Assembly (NCBI RefSeq): GCF_002105555.1
Contig: NZ_CP020612.1
Location: 2,100,001 to 2,164,000 of the forward strand
Reading direction: 5' to 3'
Length of the DNA: 64,000 nt
From: Paracoccus contaminans
Lineage (GTDB): Bacteria > Pseudomonadota > Alphaproteobacteria > Rhodobacterales > Rhodobacteraceae
How positions within the stretch are numbered: position 1 is the stretch's first letter; every line of letters starts with the position of its first letter. Of the stretch, positions 8,600 to 18,066 are shown piece by piece. The notes under the pieces are model-generated. The model saw nothing but the letters and a program-made list of their open reading frames with translations, had not been told where the DNA came from and ran no database searches. The position numbers were made by a program, and so were the translations under genes.

Positions 8600-8774
8600 C
8601 CTGACAATCCCCCGTGCCGGCCCCTTTGCCGGCAATCGCCCGCAAGATCGCGGGCTTTGCAGCGATTCATATGGCATTGCCGGGCGGCGGTTCAATGCGC
8701 CGCGGTTGACAGCCCCCCCTTGCCCGGCCAAGCAGCGGGGCGAACCCGCACGCCCCGTGTCCACGGCAAGGCCT

Positions 8775-9644
8775 ATGATCCCGTTTCCCGACATCTCGCC
8801 CGACATCGTCACGATCACCATCGCCGGGCGCGACTTTTCGCTGCGCTGGTATGCGATGGCCTATCTGGTCGGCCTGCTGCTGGGCTGGCGGATCATCGTG
8901 GCGCTGGCGCGCCGCCCGGCCCTGTGGGGGGGCGAGCCGCCCCTGCGGCCCGCGCAGGTCGAAGAGCTGCTGACCTGGATCGTGGCGGGGGTGATCCTGG
9001 GCGGGCGGCTGGGATTCGTGCTGTTCTACGAGCCTGCCTATTATTTGTCCCATCCGGCCGAGATCGTGAAGGTCTGGCAGGGCGGCATGTCCTTTCACGG
9101 CGGCTTTCTGGGGGTCGTGATCGCCGCCTGGCTTTATGCGCGCCGCACCGGCACGCAGGCGCTGCGGCTTGCCGATGCGCTGGCGGTTGCCGCGCCGGCG
9201 GGGCTGCTGCTGGGGCGCATCGCCAATTTCATCAATGCCGAGCTGTGGGGGCGGCCGACCTCGGCCCCTTGGGGGGTGATCTTTCCGGGCGATGCCGCGC
9301 AGGCCTGCGCGAGCGCCGCCGGTCCCTGCGCGCGCCATCCCAGCCAGCTGTACGAGGCGGGGCTTGAAGGGCTGGTTCTCGGGCTTGTGATGCTGATGCT
9401 GGTGCGGGCGGGCGGGCTGCGTCGCCCCGGCCTGTGCCTGGGCGTCTTTCTGGGCGGCTATGGCCTTGCCCGCTTTGTCGTCGAGTTCTTCCGGCAGGCC
9501 GATGCGCAGTTCGTCACGCCCGACAACCCATGGGGGCATGTGCTGGGCGGGCCGGTCTGGGGCATCACCATGGGGCAGCTTCTGTCGCTGCCGATGATCC
9601 TGGCGGGTCTGGGCTTTGCGTGCTGGGCGCTGGCCCGGCGATGA
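8775..9644 (+). CDS. lgt: Prolipoprotein diacylglyceryl transferase
   Basis: Transfers diacylglycerol from phosphatidylglycerol to the lipobox Cys of prolipoproteins, the first step of lipoprotein maturation in the inner membrane. The 289-residue protein is strongly hydrophobic with about seven membrane segments. It has the family motifs SFHGGFLG (near residue 108) and [16 protein letters not shown] (near residues 147-162, with the essential Arg/Asn/Glu region). The ATG at 8775 has AAGG just upstream. It overlaps the next gene by ATGA (9641-9644), so the two are translationally linked. Confidence 0.95.
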   Translation: MIPFPDISPDIVTITIAGRDFSLRWYAMAYLVGLLLGWRIIVALARRPALWGGEPPLRPAQVEELLTWIVAGVILGGRLGFVLFYEPAYYLSHPAEIVKVWQGGMSFHGGFLGVVIAAWLYARRTGTQALRLADALAVAAPAGLLLGRIANFINAELWGRPTSAPWGVIFPGDAAQACASAAGPCARHPSQLYEAGLEGLVLGLVMLMLVRAGGLRRPGLCLGVFLGGYGLARFVVEFFRQADAQFVTPDNPWGHVLGGPVWGITMGQLLSLPMILAGLGFACWALARR

Positions 9645-10726
9645 CCCCGCTGGGGCGCATCATCGCCGGGCGCATCGCCCAGGATGGGCCGATGCGGCTG
9701 GACGACTACATGCGGCTTTGCCTGATGCACCCGCAGCACGGCTATTATCCCACCCGCGATCCCTTCGGGGCGGGGGGCGATTTCGTCACCGCCCCCGAAA
9801 TCAGCCAGATGTTCGGAGAGATGGTCGGCCTGGCGCTGGCGCAGGCCTGGCTGGATCAGGGATCGCCCGCGCCCTTTGCTCTGGCCGAGCTTGGCCCCGG
9901 CCGCGGCACGCTGATGGCCGACATCCTGCGCGCCGCCCGGCAGGTGCCCGGCTTTTGCGCCGCCGCGCAGGTCGCGCTGGTCGAGGCATCCCCCCATCTG
10001 CGCGCCCTTCAGCGCCAGCGGCTGGGGCAGGTCGCGCATCTCGATCACGCCGGACAGTTGCCCGAGATGCCGCTGTTCCTGGTCGCCAACGAATTCTTCG
10101 ACGCGCTGCCGATCCGCCAGTTCCAGCGCATGGCCGGCGGCTGGGCCGAGCGGGTGGTCAGCCTGCGCGATGGCGCCCTTGCGCTGGCGCTGGCGCAACC
10201 CGCGCCGCTGCCCCGCGCGGGGGCCGAGGGCGAGATATGGGAAACCTGCCCCGAAGGCCCCCCGGTCATGGCAGAGATCGCCGGGCGCATCGCCCGGCAT
10301 GGGGGGGCGGCCCTCATCATCGACTATGGCAACTGGGACGGGCGCGGCGACAGCCTGCAGGCGCTGCGCGCCCATGCCTTCGAGGGCGTGCTCGACCACC
10401 CAGGAGAGGCGGACCTGACGGCGCATGTCGATTTCGCCCCCCTTGCCGCAGCCGCGCTGGCGGCGGGTGCTGCCGTCTCGGCCCCCGTGCCGCAGGGCGA
10501 ATGGCTGCTGTCGCTGGGCATCGCGCAGCGGGCGCGGCGGCTGGCCGATGCGGGGGATGGGGGCGCGCCGGACGCGCTCGAACGCTTGACCGGGCCTGCC
10601 GCGATGGGTCAGTTGTTCAAGGCGATGGCGATCTTTCCCCGCCATGCCGTGCCGCCGCCCGGATTCGTGCCGCTCTCGCCGCGAGAAACCGGGCCCTTCC
10701 CTGACGCATCCCCGGTGGGCCTGTGA
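9641..10726 (+). CDS. MidA/NDUFAF7-family SAM-dependent methyltransferase
   Basis: A 361-residue class I methyltransferase of the DUF185/COG1565 group. Signatures are [13 protein letters not shown] at the N-terminus, [16 protein letters not shown], the SAM-binding [16 protein letters not shown] and the [13 protein letters not shown] motif. Mitochondrial relatives (NDUFAF7) methylate an arginine of a complex I subunit; an equivalent role in a bacterium that has complex I is plausible but is inference. It overlaps lgt by 4 nt and is followed 4 nt later by pgeF, an operon order common in alphaproteobacteria. Confidence 0.88.
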   Translation: MTPLGRIIAGRIAQDGPMRLDDYMRLCLMHPQHGYYPTRDPFGAGGDFVTAPEISQMFGEMVGLALAQAWLDQGSPAPFALAELGPGRGTLMADILRAARQVPGFCAAAQVALVEASPHLRALQRQRLGQVAHLDHAGQLPEMPLFLVANEFFDALPIRQFQRMAGGWAERVVSLRDGALALALAQPAPLPRAGAEGEIWETCPEGPPVMAEIAGRIARHGGAALIIDYGNWDGRGDSLQALRAHAFEGVLDHPGEADLTAHVDFAPLAAAALAAGAAVSAPVPQGEWLLSLGIAQRARRLADAGDGGAPDALERLTGPAAMGQLFKAMAIFPRHAVPPPGFVPLSPRETGPFPDASPVGL

Positions 10727-10729
10727 CCG

Positions 10730-11485
10730 ATGAGCCTTGAGATCCTGACCCACCCGGCGCTGCTGCCCTTGCGCCACGGCTTTTTCACCCGGCGGGGGGG
10801 CGCCTCCTCGGGCCTGTTCGCCGGGCTGAACTGCGGGCGCGGCTCGTCCGACCAGCAGGGGATCGTCGCCGTCAACCGCGCCCGTGTCGCGGCCGCCATG
10901 GGGGTCGCGCCAGACCGGCTGGCGACGGTGAACCAGATCCATTCGCCCGATGTGGTCACGCTGGGGCCGGGGGACGATCAGGCGGCGCTGGCGGCCTGTG
11001 CCGCTGACGCCATCGTGACGGCCGAACCCGGCATCGCCATCGCCGTGCTGACCGCCGACTGTCAGCCGGTGCTGCTGGCCGATCCCGATGCCGGGGTGAT
11101 CGGCGCGGCCCATGCGGGGTGGAAGGGCGCGCTGGACGGCGTTCTGGAAAACACCGTCGCGGCCATGCGCGCGGCCGGGGCAGCGCGCATCCGCGCGGTC
11201 ATCGGCCCCTGCATCAGCCAGCGCGCCTATGAGGTCAGCGAAGAGTTCATGGACCGCTTTCTGGACGAGCCGCAGAACCAGCGATTCTTTTCGGGCGGGC
11301 CGAACGGGCGGCCGATGTTCGACCTGCCGGGGTTCGGGCTGTCGCGCCTGCGCGACATGGGGGTCGAGGCGGAATGGACGGGGCACTGCACCTATTCGGA
11401 CCCGGCCCGCTTCTTCAGCTATCGCCGGGCCACGCATGAGGGCGCGGCCGATTACGGGCGGCTGATCTCGGCCATCAGGCTCTGA
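10730..11485 (+). CDS. pgeF: Peptidoglycan editing factor PgeF (laccase-domain protein)
   Basis: PgeF proteins (formerly YfiH/DUF152) remove mis-incorporated residues from peptidoglycan precursors; related proteins act on nucleosides. This 251-residue protein has the metal-site motifs NQIHSPDVV, VLTADCQPVLL, HAGWKGALDG and GPCISQRAYEV in the expected order. The start is 3 nt after the upstream stop, indicating co-expression with lgt and the methyltransferase. Its 3' end overlaps the tail of the opposite-strand Lrp gene by 11 nt. Confidence 0.9.
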   Translation: MSLEILTHPALLPLRHGFFTRRGGASSGLFAGLNCGRGSSDQQGIVAVNRARVAAAMGVAPDRLATVNQIHSPDVVTLGPGDDQAALAACAADAIVTAEPGIAIAVLTADCQPVLLADPDAGVIGAAHAGWKGALDGVLENTVAAMRAAGAARIRAVIGPCISQRAYEVSEEFMDRFLDEPQNQRFFSGGPNGRPMFDLPGFGLSRLRDMGVEAEWTGHCTYSDPARFFSYRRATHEGAADYGRLISAIRL

Positions 11486-11966
11486 CCGGGCCGACCAGTT
11501 CGAAGGGAACGCCCGGTTCGTCCTTGGCGCAGCGGATCACCAGGCTGGTCTTGACCGAGGCGACATTGTCGGCCGCCGTCAGTTCCTGCGTCAGGAAACG
11601 CTGAAAGGTCGGCAGGTCGGGGGTGATGCATTTCAGGATGAAATCGATCTCGCCGTTCAGCATGTGACATTCGCGCACCAGGGACCAGCCGCGGGCGCGA
11701 TCCTCGAAGGCCGACAGGTCGCGTTCGGACTGGCTGTGCAGGCGCACCATCGCGAACACCTGCACCTCGAAGCCCAGCTCGCGCGGATCGACATCGGCAT
11801 GATAGCCGCGGATATAGCCCGCCTCCTCAAGCGTGCGCACGCGCCTCAGGCAGGGCGGGGCCGAGATGCCGACCCGCCGCGCCAGCTCGACATTCGTCAT
11901 CCGCCCGTCGGCCTGAAGCTCGGCGAGAATGTGACGGTCGATGTCGTCCAGCCGGGTGCCAGCCAT
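11475..11966 (-). CDS. Lrp/AsnC-family transcriptional regulator
   Basis: A 163-residue feast/famine regulator. The N-terminal winged helix includes LDDIDRHILAELQADGRMTN and a recognition region ISAPPCLRRVRTLEEAGYI; the C-terminal RAM/ligand domain spans about residues 65-150. The start at 11966 has GGAGG 4 nt upstream on the minus strand. It is divergent from trxB (156 nt between starts), so it may act on the shared region, but no operator is visible to me. Ligand and targets are unknown. Confidence 0.9.
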   Translation of the reverse strand: MAGTRLDDIDRHILAELQADGRMTNVELARRVGISAPPCLRRVRTLEEAGYIRGYHADVDPRELGFEVQVFAMVRLHSQSERDLSAFEDRARGWSLVRECHMLNGEIDFILKCITPDLPTFQRFLTQELTAADNVASVKTSLVIRCAKDEPGVPFELVGPVRA

Positions 11967-12122
11967 GTATCCTCCAGCGGGATGAAAATCGCAGGTTCAT
12001 TATCTTTGCGCCTTCCGATGGGCAAGAATGTTTCCCCGCCCGCCGCAAATGGGCGGTCTGGTTGCAGGACGGCGGGGCAGGGCTTAGCTGTCCACCGACC
12101 CTGCTTCTGGAAAGACCCTGCA

Positions 12123-13139
12123 ATGACCCATACCGCCCCGCCTGACGCCGCAGGCCCGATCCAGCCGCATCAGAGGCTGGTCATCATCGGGTCGGGTCCG
12201 GCCGGCTATACCGCCGCCATCTATGCCGCCCGGGCGATGCTGACGCCGGTGCTGATCCAGGGCATCCAGCCCGGCGGCCAGCTGACCATCACCACCGATG
12301 TCGAGAACTGGCCGGGCGACGCCTCGGTGATGGGCCCGGACCTGATGGCGCGGATGGAAAACCATGCGCGCGAGATGGGCGCGCGGATCGTCGGCGACAC
12401 GGTGACGGGGCTTGACCTGTCGCGCCGCCCCTTTGCCATCACCTGCGACAGCGGCCTGGCGCTGACGGCCGATGCGGTGATCCTGGCCACCGGCGCGCAG
12501 GCGCGCTGGCTGGGCCTTGAAAGCGAGGAGCGGTTCAAGGGCTTCGGGGTCAGCGCCTGCGCCACCTGCGACGGCTTTTTCTATCGCGGGCGCGAGGTGA
12601 TTGTCGTCGGCGGGGGCAACACCGCGGTCGAGGAGGCGCTGTTCCTGACCAACTTTGCCAGCAAGGTCACGCTGGTCCATCGCCGCGGCAGCCTGCGCGC
12701 CGAACGGATCATGCAGGATCGCCTGCTGCGCCACCCCAAGATCGAGGTGGTCTGGCATGCCGAGATCGCCGAGATCACCGGGACGGACAACCCGCTGGGC
12801 GTGACCGGCGCGGTGCTGCGTTCGACCGAGGACGGCCGCACCTGGAAACTGGCGGCAGACGGGGTGTTCATCGCGATCGGCCATTCGCCTGCCTCGGGGC
12901 TGGTGGGCGATCAGCTCGCGCTCAAGTCCGGGGGATATGTCCAGGTCGAGCCCGGCTCGACCCGCACCTCGGTGCCCGGGGTCTTTGCGGCGGGCGATCT
13001 GACCGATGATCGTTATCGCCAGGCGATCACCAGCGCGGGCATGGGCTGCATGGCGGCGCTTGACGCCGAACACTGGCTGGCCGCGCAGGGCCAGGCCGAG
13101 GGGGCCGCGACCCCGGCAGGGGCGGCGCAGGCCGGCTGA
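12123..13139 (+). CDS. trxB: Thioredoxin-disulfide reductase
   Basis: FAD enzyme that uses NADPH to reduce thioredoxin; cytosolic. The 338-residue protein has the FAD-binding GSGPAGYTAAIYAAR near residue 22, the redox-active CATC in SACATCDGFF (about residues 146-149), an NADPH-binding VVGGGNTAVEEAL, and the C-terminal FAD contact GVFAAGDLTDDRYRQAITSA. The ATG at 12123 is preceded by GGAAAG. The C-terminal 15 residues are Ala/Gly-rich. It is divergent from the Lrp regulator. Confidence 0.96.
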   Translation: MTHTAPPDAAGPIQPHQRLVIIGSGPAGYTAAIYAARAMLTPVLIQGIQPGGQLTITTDVENWPGDASVMGPDLMARMENHAREMGARIVGDTVTGLDLSRRPFAITCDSGLALTADAVILATGAQARWLGLESEERFKGFGVSACATCDGFFYRGREVIVVGGGNTAVEEALFLTNFASKVTLVHRRGSLRAERIMQDRLLRHPKIEVVWHAEIAEITGTDNPLGVTGAVLRSTEDGRTWKLAADGVFIAIGHSPASGLVGDQLALKSGGYVQVEPGSTRTSVPGVFAAGDLTDDRYRQAITSAGMGCMAALDAEHWLAAQGQAEGAATPAGAAQAG

Positions 13140-13141
13140 CG

Positions 13142-13160
13142 GCCCCGGCCCGGCCGGGGC
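13142..13160 (+). terminator. GC hairpin after trxB, possible terminator
   Basis: A perfect 8-bp stem (GCCCCGGC paired with GCCGGGGC) with a 3-nt loop begins 2 nt after the trxB stop. No T run follows, so it would be a weak intrinsic terminator or simply an RNA 3'-end stabiliser. Confidence 0.35.
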
Positions 13161-13328
13161 GGAACAGGGGGGAGGCGGGGCGCGTGACGGGCGCATCTGC
13201 CATGCGGCGGCCGAAACCCCGGTTTTCCCCTGCATTCTGTTGCGCAAGCCAGGCCGGCCCGATAAGGGGGCGGCGCCAGCCCGGCGTGGCCGCAGGTTGT
13301 GCCTTTTGCCATGAACCCGAGGGTCCAG

Positions 13329-15041
13329 ATGAGTCAGCAGCCCAACCTAGTTCCCATCCCGGAACTGTATGTGAACGCCGATTCGGCCAACAAGCTCAAG
13401 GCCGATGCCGGCAACATGCCGTCCTGGGATCTGACTGCGCGGCAGCTCTGCGATCTGGAGCTGCTGATGAACGGGGGGTTCCATCCGCTCAAGGGCTTCC
13501 TGTCGCAGGCCGATTATGACGGCGTGGTGGACAGCATGCGCCTGTCCACGGGCGATCTGTGGCCCATTCCGGTCACGCTGGATGTCGGTCAGGATTTTGC
13601 CGACAAGGTCGAACCGGGCCAGGACATCGCCCTGCGCGATGCCGAGGGCGTGATCCTCGCCATCATGTCGGTGACCGACAAGTGGATCCCGGACAAGAAG
13701 CGCGAGGCCGAAAAGGTCTTTGGCGCCGATGACGTGGCGCACCCGGCGGTGAACTATCTGCACAATGTCGCCGGCCCCGTCTATCTGGGCGGCCCGATCA
13801 CGGGCATTCAGGCCCCGACGCATTACGATTTCCGCGCCCGCCGCGACACCCCGAACGAGCTGCGCGCCTTTTTCCGCAAGATGGGCTGGCGCCGGATCGT
13901 GGCCTTCCAGACGCGCAACCCGCTGCACCGCGCGCATCAGGAACTGACCTTCCGCGCCGCGAAAGAGGCGCAGGCGAACCTGCTGATCCACCCGGTCGTG
14001 GGCATGACCAAGCCGGGCGACGTGGACCATTTCACCCGCGTCCGCTGCTATGAGGCGGTGCTGGACAAGTATCCGCAGGCGACGACGCATCTGTCGCTGC
14101 TGAACCTCGCCATGCGCATGGCCGGCCCGCGCGAGGCGGTGTGGCACGGCATCATCCGCCGCAACCACGGCCTGACGCATATGATCGTCGGCCGTGACCA
14201 TGCCGGCCCGGGCAAGAACAGCCAGGGCCAGGATTTCTATGATCCCTATGCCGCGCAAGAGCTGTTCCGCCAGCACCAGGCCGACATCGGCGTGGAAATG
14301 GTCGATTTCAAGCAGATGGTCTATGTCCAGGAGCGCGCGCAGTATGAGCCGCGCGACGAGGTCGAGGAGGGCGCGACCATCCTCGACATCTCGGGGACCG
14401 AACTGCGCCGCCGCCTGCGCGAGGGACTGGACATCCCCGAATGGTTCAGCTTCCCCGAGGTCGTCAAGCAGCTGCGCCGCACCTCGCCGCCCCGTGACAA
14501 GCAGGGCTTCACGGTGTTCTTCACGGGCCTTTCGGGGTCGGGCAAGTCCACCATCGCCAACGCGCTGATGGTCAAGCTGATGGAGATGGGCGGGCGCCCC
14601 GTCACGCTGCTGGACGGGGACGTGGTGCGCAAGCATCTGTCGTCGGAACTGGGGTTCAGCAAGGAACACCGCGACATCAACATCAAGCGCATCGGCTATG
14701 TCGCGTCCGAGATCACCAAGAATGGCGGCATCGCCATCTGCGCCCCCATCGCGCCCTATACCGCGACCCGCCGCGCCGTGCGCGAGATGGTCGAGCAGTT
14801 CGGCGCCTTCGTCGAGGTCCATGTCGCGACCAGCATCGAGGAATGCGAGCGCCGCGACCGCAAGGGCCTCTACAAGCTGGCGCGCGAGGGCAAGATCAAG
14901 GAGTTCACGGGCATCTCGGACCCCTATGAGGAGCCGCAGAGCCCCGAACTGCGCGTGCAGACCGAGGGCGTGGACGTGGACTATGCCGCCCAGCAGGTCC
15001 TGCTGAAGCTGGAGCAGATGGGCCTGATCGGCCTGTCCTGA
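13329..15041 (+). CDS. Bifunctional sulfate adenylyltransferase / adenylylsulfate kinase
   Basis: Makes APS from sulfate and ATP, then PAPS, in sulfate assimilation. The 570-residue protein has an N-terminal ATP sulfurylase (about residues 1-390) with the QTRNPLHRAHQ motif near residue 194 and GRDHAGPG near residue 288. The C-terminal APS kinase has a P-loop GLSGSGKS near residue 400, followed by LLDGDVVRKHLSSELGFS. I chose the ATG at 13329 because GAGGG lies 5 nt upstream; an in-frame ATG at 13311 has no good site. A hairpin with a short T run follows the stop. Gene symbols for this fusion vary, so none is given. Confidence 0.95.
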   Translation: MSQQPNLVPIPELYVNADSANKLKADAGNMPSWDLTARQLCDLELLMNGGFHPLKGFLSQADYDGVVDSMRLSTGDLWPIPVTLDVGQDFADKVEPGQDIALRDAEGVILAIMSVTDKWIPDKKREAEKVFGADDVAHPAVNYLHNVAGPVYLGGPITGIQAPTHYDFRARRDTPNELRAFFRKMGWRRIVAFQTRNPLHRAHQELTFRAAKEAQANLLIHPVVGMTKPGDVDHFTRVRCYEAVLDKYPQATTHLSLLNLAMRMAGPREAVWHGIIRRNHGLTHMIVGRDHAGPGKNSQGQDFYDPYAAQELFRQHQADIGVEMVDFKQMVYVQERAQYEPRDEVEEGATILDISGTELRRRLREGLDIPEWFSFPEVVKQLRRTSPPRDKQGFTVFFTGLSGSGKSTIANALMVKLMEMGGRPVTLLDGDVVRKHLSSELGFSKEHRDINIKRIGYVASEITKNGGIAICAPIAPYTATRRAVREMVEQFGAFVEVHVATSIEECERRDRKGLYKLAREGKIKEFTGISDPYEEPQSPELRVQTEGVDVDYAAQQVLLKLEQMGLIGLS

Positions 15042-15056
15042 TCCTTAGGGCGCGTC

Positions 15057-15077
15057 GGCCCCCGCAGGGGGCCGTTT
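15057..15077 (+). terminator. Likely intrinsic terminator after the PAPS synthesis gene
   Basis: A perfect 7-bp stem (GGCCCCC paired with GGGGGCC) with loop GCA lies 16 nt after the stop and is followed by GTTTCC. The T run is short, so termination may be partial. Confidence 0.6.
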
Positions 15078-15536
15078 CCATTCCGGGGCTGGCGTGGCAC
15101 TCTGCCCCTCATGCAGATGCCAGCCTTCACCATGCTGAACCACCATGCGAGATGCGCGGGCGCCGATGCCTTCCGTGCCGCCGCCTTGGCCCGGCGCCTG
15201 CGGGGCGAGGGCGAGCCGGGCATCATCTGCTGCCGCCGTTTCGTCAACGCAGGCGCGGGCAGGGCGCCGGGCGTCGTCGATCATCGCGGCGGCGCGGCCC
15301 GGATGCGGCACCATGGCTTGGCCATGGCCAGGCCCGAGATGCAGGCCAAGGCCAGGGCGGCGCGTCTGGAACGCTCGGCCTGTGCTGGCGATGTGTCGCC
15401 GGCGGTGCCGGATGGGCTGGCCGCATCCTCGATGCAGGTCGAACCGGCGGGGGGCTGCAAGGCCGCCGGCTTTGTGCGGGGCTGAGGCGGCGCGGGCTGG
15501 CTGTCTTTTCCCGCAAGGATACGAACGGAGGCGCCC
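15078..15536. other. Gene-free stretch before the glycosyltransferase pair
   Basis: About 460 bases. A 124-codon frame at 15111-15485 starts with ATG but its translation has no recognisable motif, no hydrophobic pattern and no ribosome site, so I do not call it. The region presumably carries the promoter for the two glycosyltransferase genes; I cannot place it. Confidence 0.45.
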
Positions 15537-16355
15537 GTGACGATGACCGACCCCGTCCTGATCCTGTGCATGAAATGGGGCACGCTGTATGGCGCGCGCG
15601 ATGTCAATGCGCTGGCGCGCGGCGTGCGCCGGCACCTGTTTCGGCCGCACCGCTTTATCTGCCTGACCGATGACCCGGCCGGGCTGGACGAAGGGATTGA
15701 ATCGCGCCCGCTGCCCCGGCTCGACCTGCCGCCGGGGTCGGGCGACACGCGCTGGCGCAAGCTGGCGCTGTTCAACCGCGACCTGCCGGAGCGGCTGGAT
15801 GCTGCGGCGGGGACACCGGCGCTGTTTCTGGATCTCGACCTGGTGGTGACGGGGGGGCTGGATGCCTTCTTCGACCTGCCGGGCCGGTTCTGCATCCTGC
15901 GCGACGACGATCTGTTCCGCGCCAAGCCGCTGCGCCGGCTGAGGCCGGGCCGCGACCGCTTCCTGCACATGGTCGGCAATACCTCGGTGTTCCGCCATGG
16001 CATCGGCGCCCATCCCGAGGTCGTGGAAACCTATCTCGCCGATCCGGCCGCCGCGCAGGCCCGCTATGAACATGAACAGCAGATGGTCAGCGACATCCTG
16101 AATACGCAGGGCCGGTTGACCTATTGGCCGCGCGGCTGGTGCGTCAGCTTCAAGAACCACTGCGTCGGCCGGGGGTTGTCGAGCTATCTGTCTGACCCGG
16201 CCTTTCCGGACAGCGCCCGGATCGTGCTGTTCGCCGGCAGCCCCAAGATGGCCGAGGTCATGGCGGGCCGGGGCGGGCGCTGGTATCGCCGGATTGGCGA
16301 CGTGGGCTGGCTGCGCGCGGCATGGGATGGCATCGAAGGGGGCAACAGGGGATGA
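15537..16355 (+). CDS. Putative glycosyltransferase
   Basis: A 272-residue soluble protein with a likely GT-A DxD motif at residues 99-101 (FLDLDLVVTGGLDAFF), where metal and sugar nucleotide would bind. It starts like other short Rhodobacteraceae glycosyltransferases (VLILCMKWGTLYGA) and has a HEQQMVSDIL segment and a YWPRGWCVSFKNHC segment downstream. No membrane helix. GGAGG at 15527-15531 is 5 nt from the GTG at 15537; an ATG at 15543 is the alternative. It overlaps the GT8-like gene by ATGA, so the two are probably made together and act on one glycan. Donor and acceptor are unknown. Confidence 0.7.
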   Translation: MTMTDPVLILCMKWGTLYGARDVNALARGVRRHLFRPHRFICLTDDPAGLDEGIESRPLPRLDLPPGSGDTRWRKLALFNRDLPERLDAAAGTPALFLDLDLVVTGGLDAFFDLPGRFCILRDDDLFRAKPLRRLRPGRDRFLHMVGNTSVFRHGIGAHPEVVETYLADPAAAQARYEHEQQMVSDILNTQGRLTYWPRGWCVSFKNHCVGRGLSSYLSDPAFPDSARIVLFAGSPKMAEVMAGRGGRWYRRIGDVGWLRAAWDGIEGGNRG

Positions 16356-17335
16356 CGCTGCATATCGTCACCGGATCGGACGACAACTATGTGGCAGGCG
16401 TTCTGGTGCTGATCGCCTCGGCCGCCTTCCACAATCCGGGCACCCGGTTCACGGTGCTGGATCTGGGCATATCGCCGGCCAACCGGGCGCGGCTGGATGC
16501 GCTGGGGGCGCGGATCGGCTGCGCGGTGCGGCGGATCGAGGTGCCGGCGGATGCCTTCGATCACGTGCCGGTGCGCCGGGCGCATCTGACGCGGGGCACG
16601 TTCCTGCGCCTGCTGATCCCGCAGCTGATGCCGGATGCCGACCGGGTGCTGTACATGGATTGCGACATGGTGGTGCTGGGCGATCTGTCGTGGCTGGCCG
16701 ATCTGCCGCTGGGCACCGATCTGTTTGCGGCGGTGCCCTGCCCCAGCCCGACGCAGAGCGCGCTAGACGCGACGGGGGTGGCGGCGGGGCATTATGTCAA
16801 TGCCGGGCTGCTGCTGATGAACCTGCCGGTATGGCGGGCGGAAGGCACCGCCGAACGCTGCCTCGCCCGCCTGGCCGGCGAGGAGCAGCCGGTCCTGAGC
16901 GGGGATGAGGCGGCGCTGAACCTGCTGGGGCGCGGGCGGGTGACGCTGTTGCCCGCCGGGATGAATGTCTATTCCGACCCTGCCGCCTATGCGGCAAGCG
17001 GCACGCCGCCGGGCGATATGCGGGTGGTGCATTACGTGGTCAACAACAAGCCCTGGAACGGGCCGATGCCGCTGGGCCGCTTGTGGTGGTTTCATGCGGG
17101 CCGCATCGCCGACCTGCTGCCCCCCGCGACGCCCGCAACGCTCAGGGCGCGGCTGCGGCGGGCGAACCGCGCCCGGCGCACGGCCATGGGGCTGATGCTG
17201 GGGCGGCGCAAATACCGCGTCCGGCGCGACGTGGCGCGCATCGCCGAACGGATGGCCGACGCCTATCTGGCGCGGTGGCAGGGCCAGGGCGGCCCTGCCG
17301 ATCACGCGCGCGGCCCCGGCGTCAGTGGACGCTGA
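16352..17335 (+). CDS. GT8-family glycosyltransferase
   Basis: A 327-residue protein resembling LPS galactosyl/glucosyltransferases of family GT8. It opens with LHIVTGSDDNYVAGV, has the DxD as D103-C-D105 in YMDCDMVVLGD, then HYVNAGLLLMNL and a late HYVVNNKPWNG, which is the usual GT8 HxxGxxKPW position. The last 60 residues are Arg-rich, possibly binding the inner-membrane surface. It overlaps the preceding glycosyltransferase gene by 4 nt and its tail overlaps the opposite-strand DUF1150 gene by 14 nt. A role in surface polysaccharide or LPS decoration is inferred. Confidence 0.82.
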   Translation: MTLHIVTGSDDNYVAGVLVLIASAAFHNPGTRFTVLDLGISPANRARLDALGARIGCAVRRIEVPADAFDHVPVRRAHLTRGTFLRLLIPQLMPDADRVLYMDCDMVVLGDLSWLADLPLGTDLFAAVPCPSPTQSALDATGVAAGHYVNAGLLLMNLPVWRAEGTAERCLARLAGEEQPVLSGDEAALNLLGRGRVTLLPAGMNVYSDPAAYAASGTPPGDMRVVHYVVNNKPWNGPMPLGRLWWFHAGRIADLLPPATPATLRARLRRANRARRTAMGLMLGRRKYRVRRDVARIAERMADAYLARWQGQGGPADHARGPGVSGR

Positions 17336-17549
17336 CCGGCGTCAGTTCGTTCTGCCGGGCCAGGCGAAAGGCCAGCCCGCGATCGGCGACCAGCGCCAGG
17401 CGCGCCCCGTCGATCCCATGGACGGCATAAAGCGCGTCCAGTTCCGGCGCCTGCTCGCGCACCTCGGCCGGCAGGCTGTCCATAGGCACGCGCCGGACAT
17501 AGACGATGTTTCCCTCGCCCATGTTCTGGAAATCATGTTTCATGTTCAT
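17322..17549 (-). CDS. DUF1150 family small protein
   Basis: A 75-residue soluble protein (GNIVYVRRVPMDSLPAEV, LDALYAVHGIDGARLALV). It matches the alphaproteobacterial DUF1150 family, which is usually encoded right after a small heat-shock protein gene, as here (12 nt after hsp20 on the same strand). The function is unknown; the pairing suggests a role with the chaperone or simply shared heat-shock expression. Confidence 0.82.
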   Translation of the reverse strand: MNMKHDFQNMGEGNIVYVRRVPMDSLPAEVREQAPELDALYAVHGIDGARLALVADRGLAFRLARQNELTPVSVH

Positions 17550-17561
17550 GGCGATCCCCTT

Positions 17562-17972
17562 TTAGTTGCGGCTGATCGGTATGGTCTTGACGACGGTCTG
17601 CGGCGCGATGCGGCGCAGGTCGATATGCAGCAGCCCGTTCTCCAGACCGGCGCGTTCGACCTCGATCCCCTCGGCCAGAACGAAGCTGCGCTGGAAGGCG
17701 CGCGCGCCGATCCCCCGGTGCAGGAACACGCGCCCATCCTGTTCGCCCGACTGGCGGCCCCGGATGACAAGCTGGCGATCCTCGACGGTCAGCGACAGAT
17801 CGCCCTCGGCAAAGCCGGCGACGGCCAGGGTGATGCGGAACCCGTCCGCGCCGCATTGTTCGATGTTGTAGGGGGGATAGCCGTCCGCGCCCTTGGCCGC
17901 GCGCTCGGCCAGCCGTTCCAGCTGGTCAAAGCCCAGCAGATAGGGATTGGTCCCCAGCGTGATCTTGGTCAT
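17562..17972 (-). CDS. Hsp20/alpha-crystallin small heat-shock protein
   Basis: ATP-independent holdase that binds unfolding proteins. The 136-residue protein has an IbpA-like N-terminus (LLGFDQLERLAERAAKG, YPPYNIEQ) and an alpha-crystallin domain at about residues 33-125 with FRITLAVAGFAEGDL and the end motif GLLHIDLRR. A C-terminal IPI (TIPISRN) matches the inter-dimer IxI. The start at 17972 has GAGGA 5 nt upstream. A sigma-32-like promoter lies at 18037-18066. Confidence 0.93.
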   Translation of the reverse strand: MTKITLGTNPYLLGFDQLERLAERAAKGADGYPPYNIEQCGADGFRITLAVAGFAEGDLSLTVEDRQLVIRGRQSGEQDGRVFLHRGIGARAFQRSFVLAEGIEVERAGLENGLLHIDLRRIAPQTVVKTIPISRN

Positions 17973-18036
17973 CGGCGTCCTCGGTCCACAAGCGACTGCG
18001 TTGCAGGGCCCCGCTGGCGGCGGCCCGTGCCCCAGC

Positions 18037-18066
18037 GATATGGGCGCGCCCGTCCCCCTGCGCAAG
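18037..18066 (-). promoter_or_regulatory. Candidate heat-shock (RpoH) promoter for hsp20-DUF1150
   Basis: On the minus strand CTTG (18063-18066) is followed after about 18-19 nt by CCATATC (18037-18043). This fits the alphaproteobacterial RpoH pattern, CTTG then a C-rich -10, and sits about 65 nt before the hsp20 start. Assigned by eye; spacing is at the long end. Confidence 0.45.

Noticed and set aside
15111..15485. A 124-codon plus-strand frame
   Set aside because: No ribosome site, motif or hydrophobic pattern; chance frames are common at this GC content.
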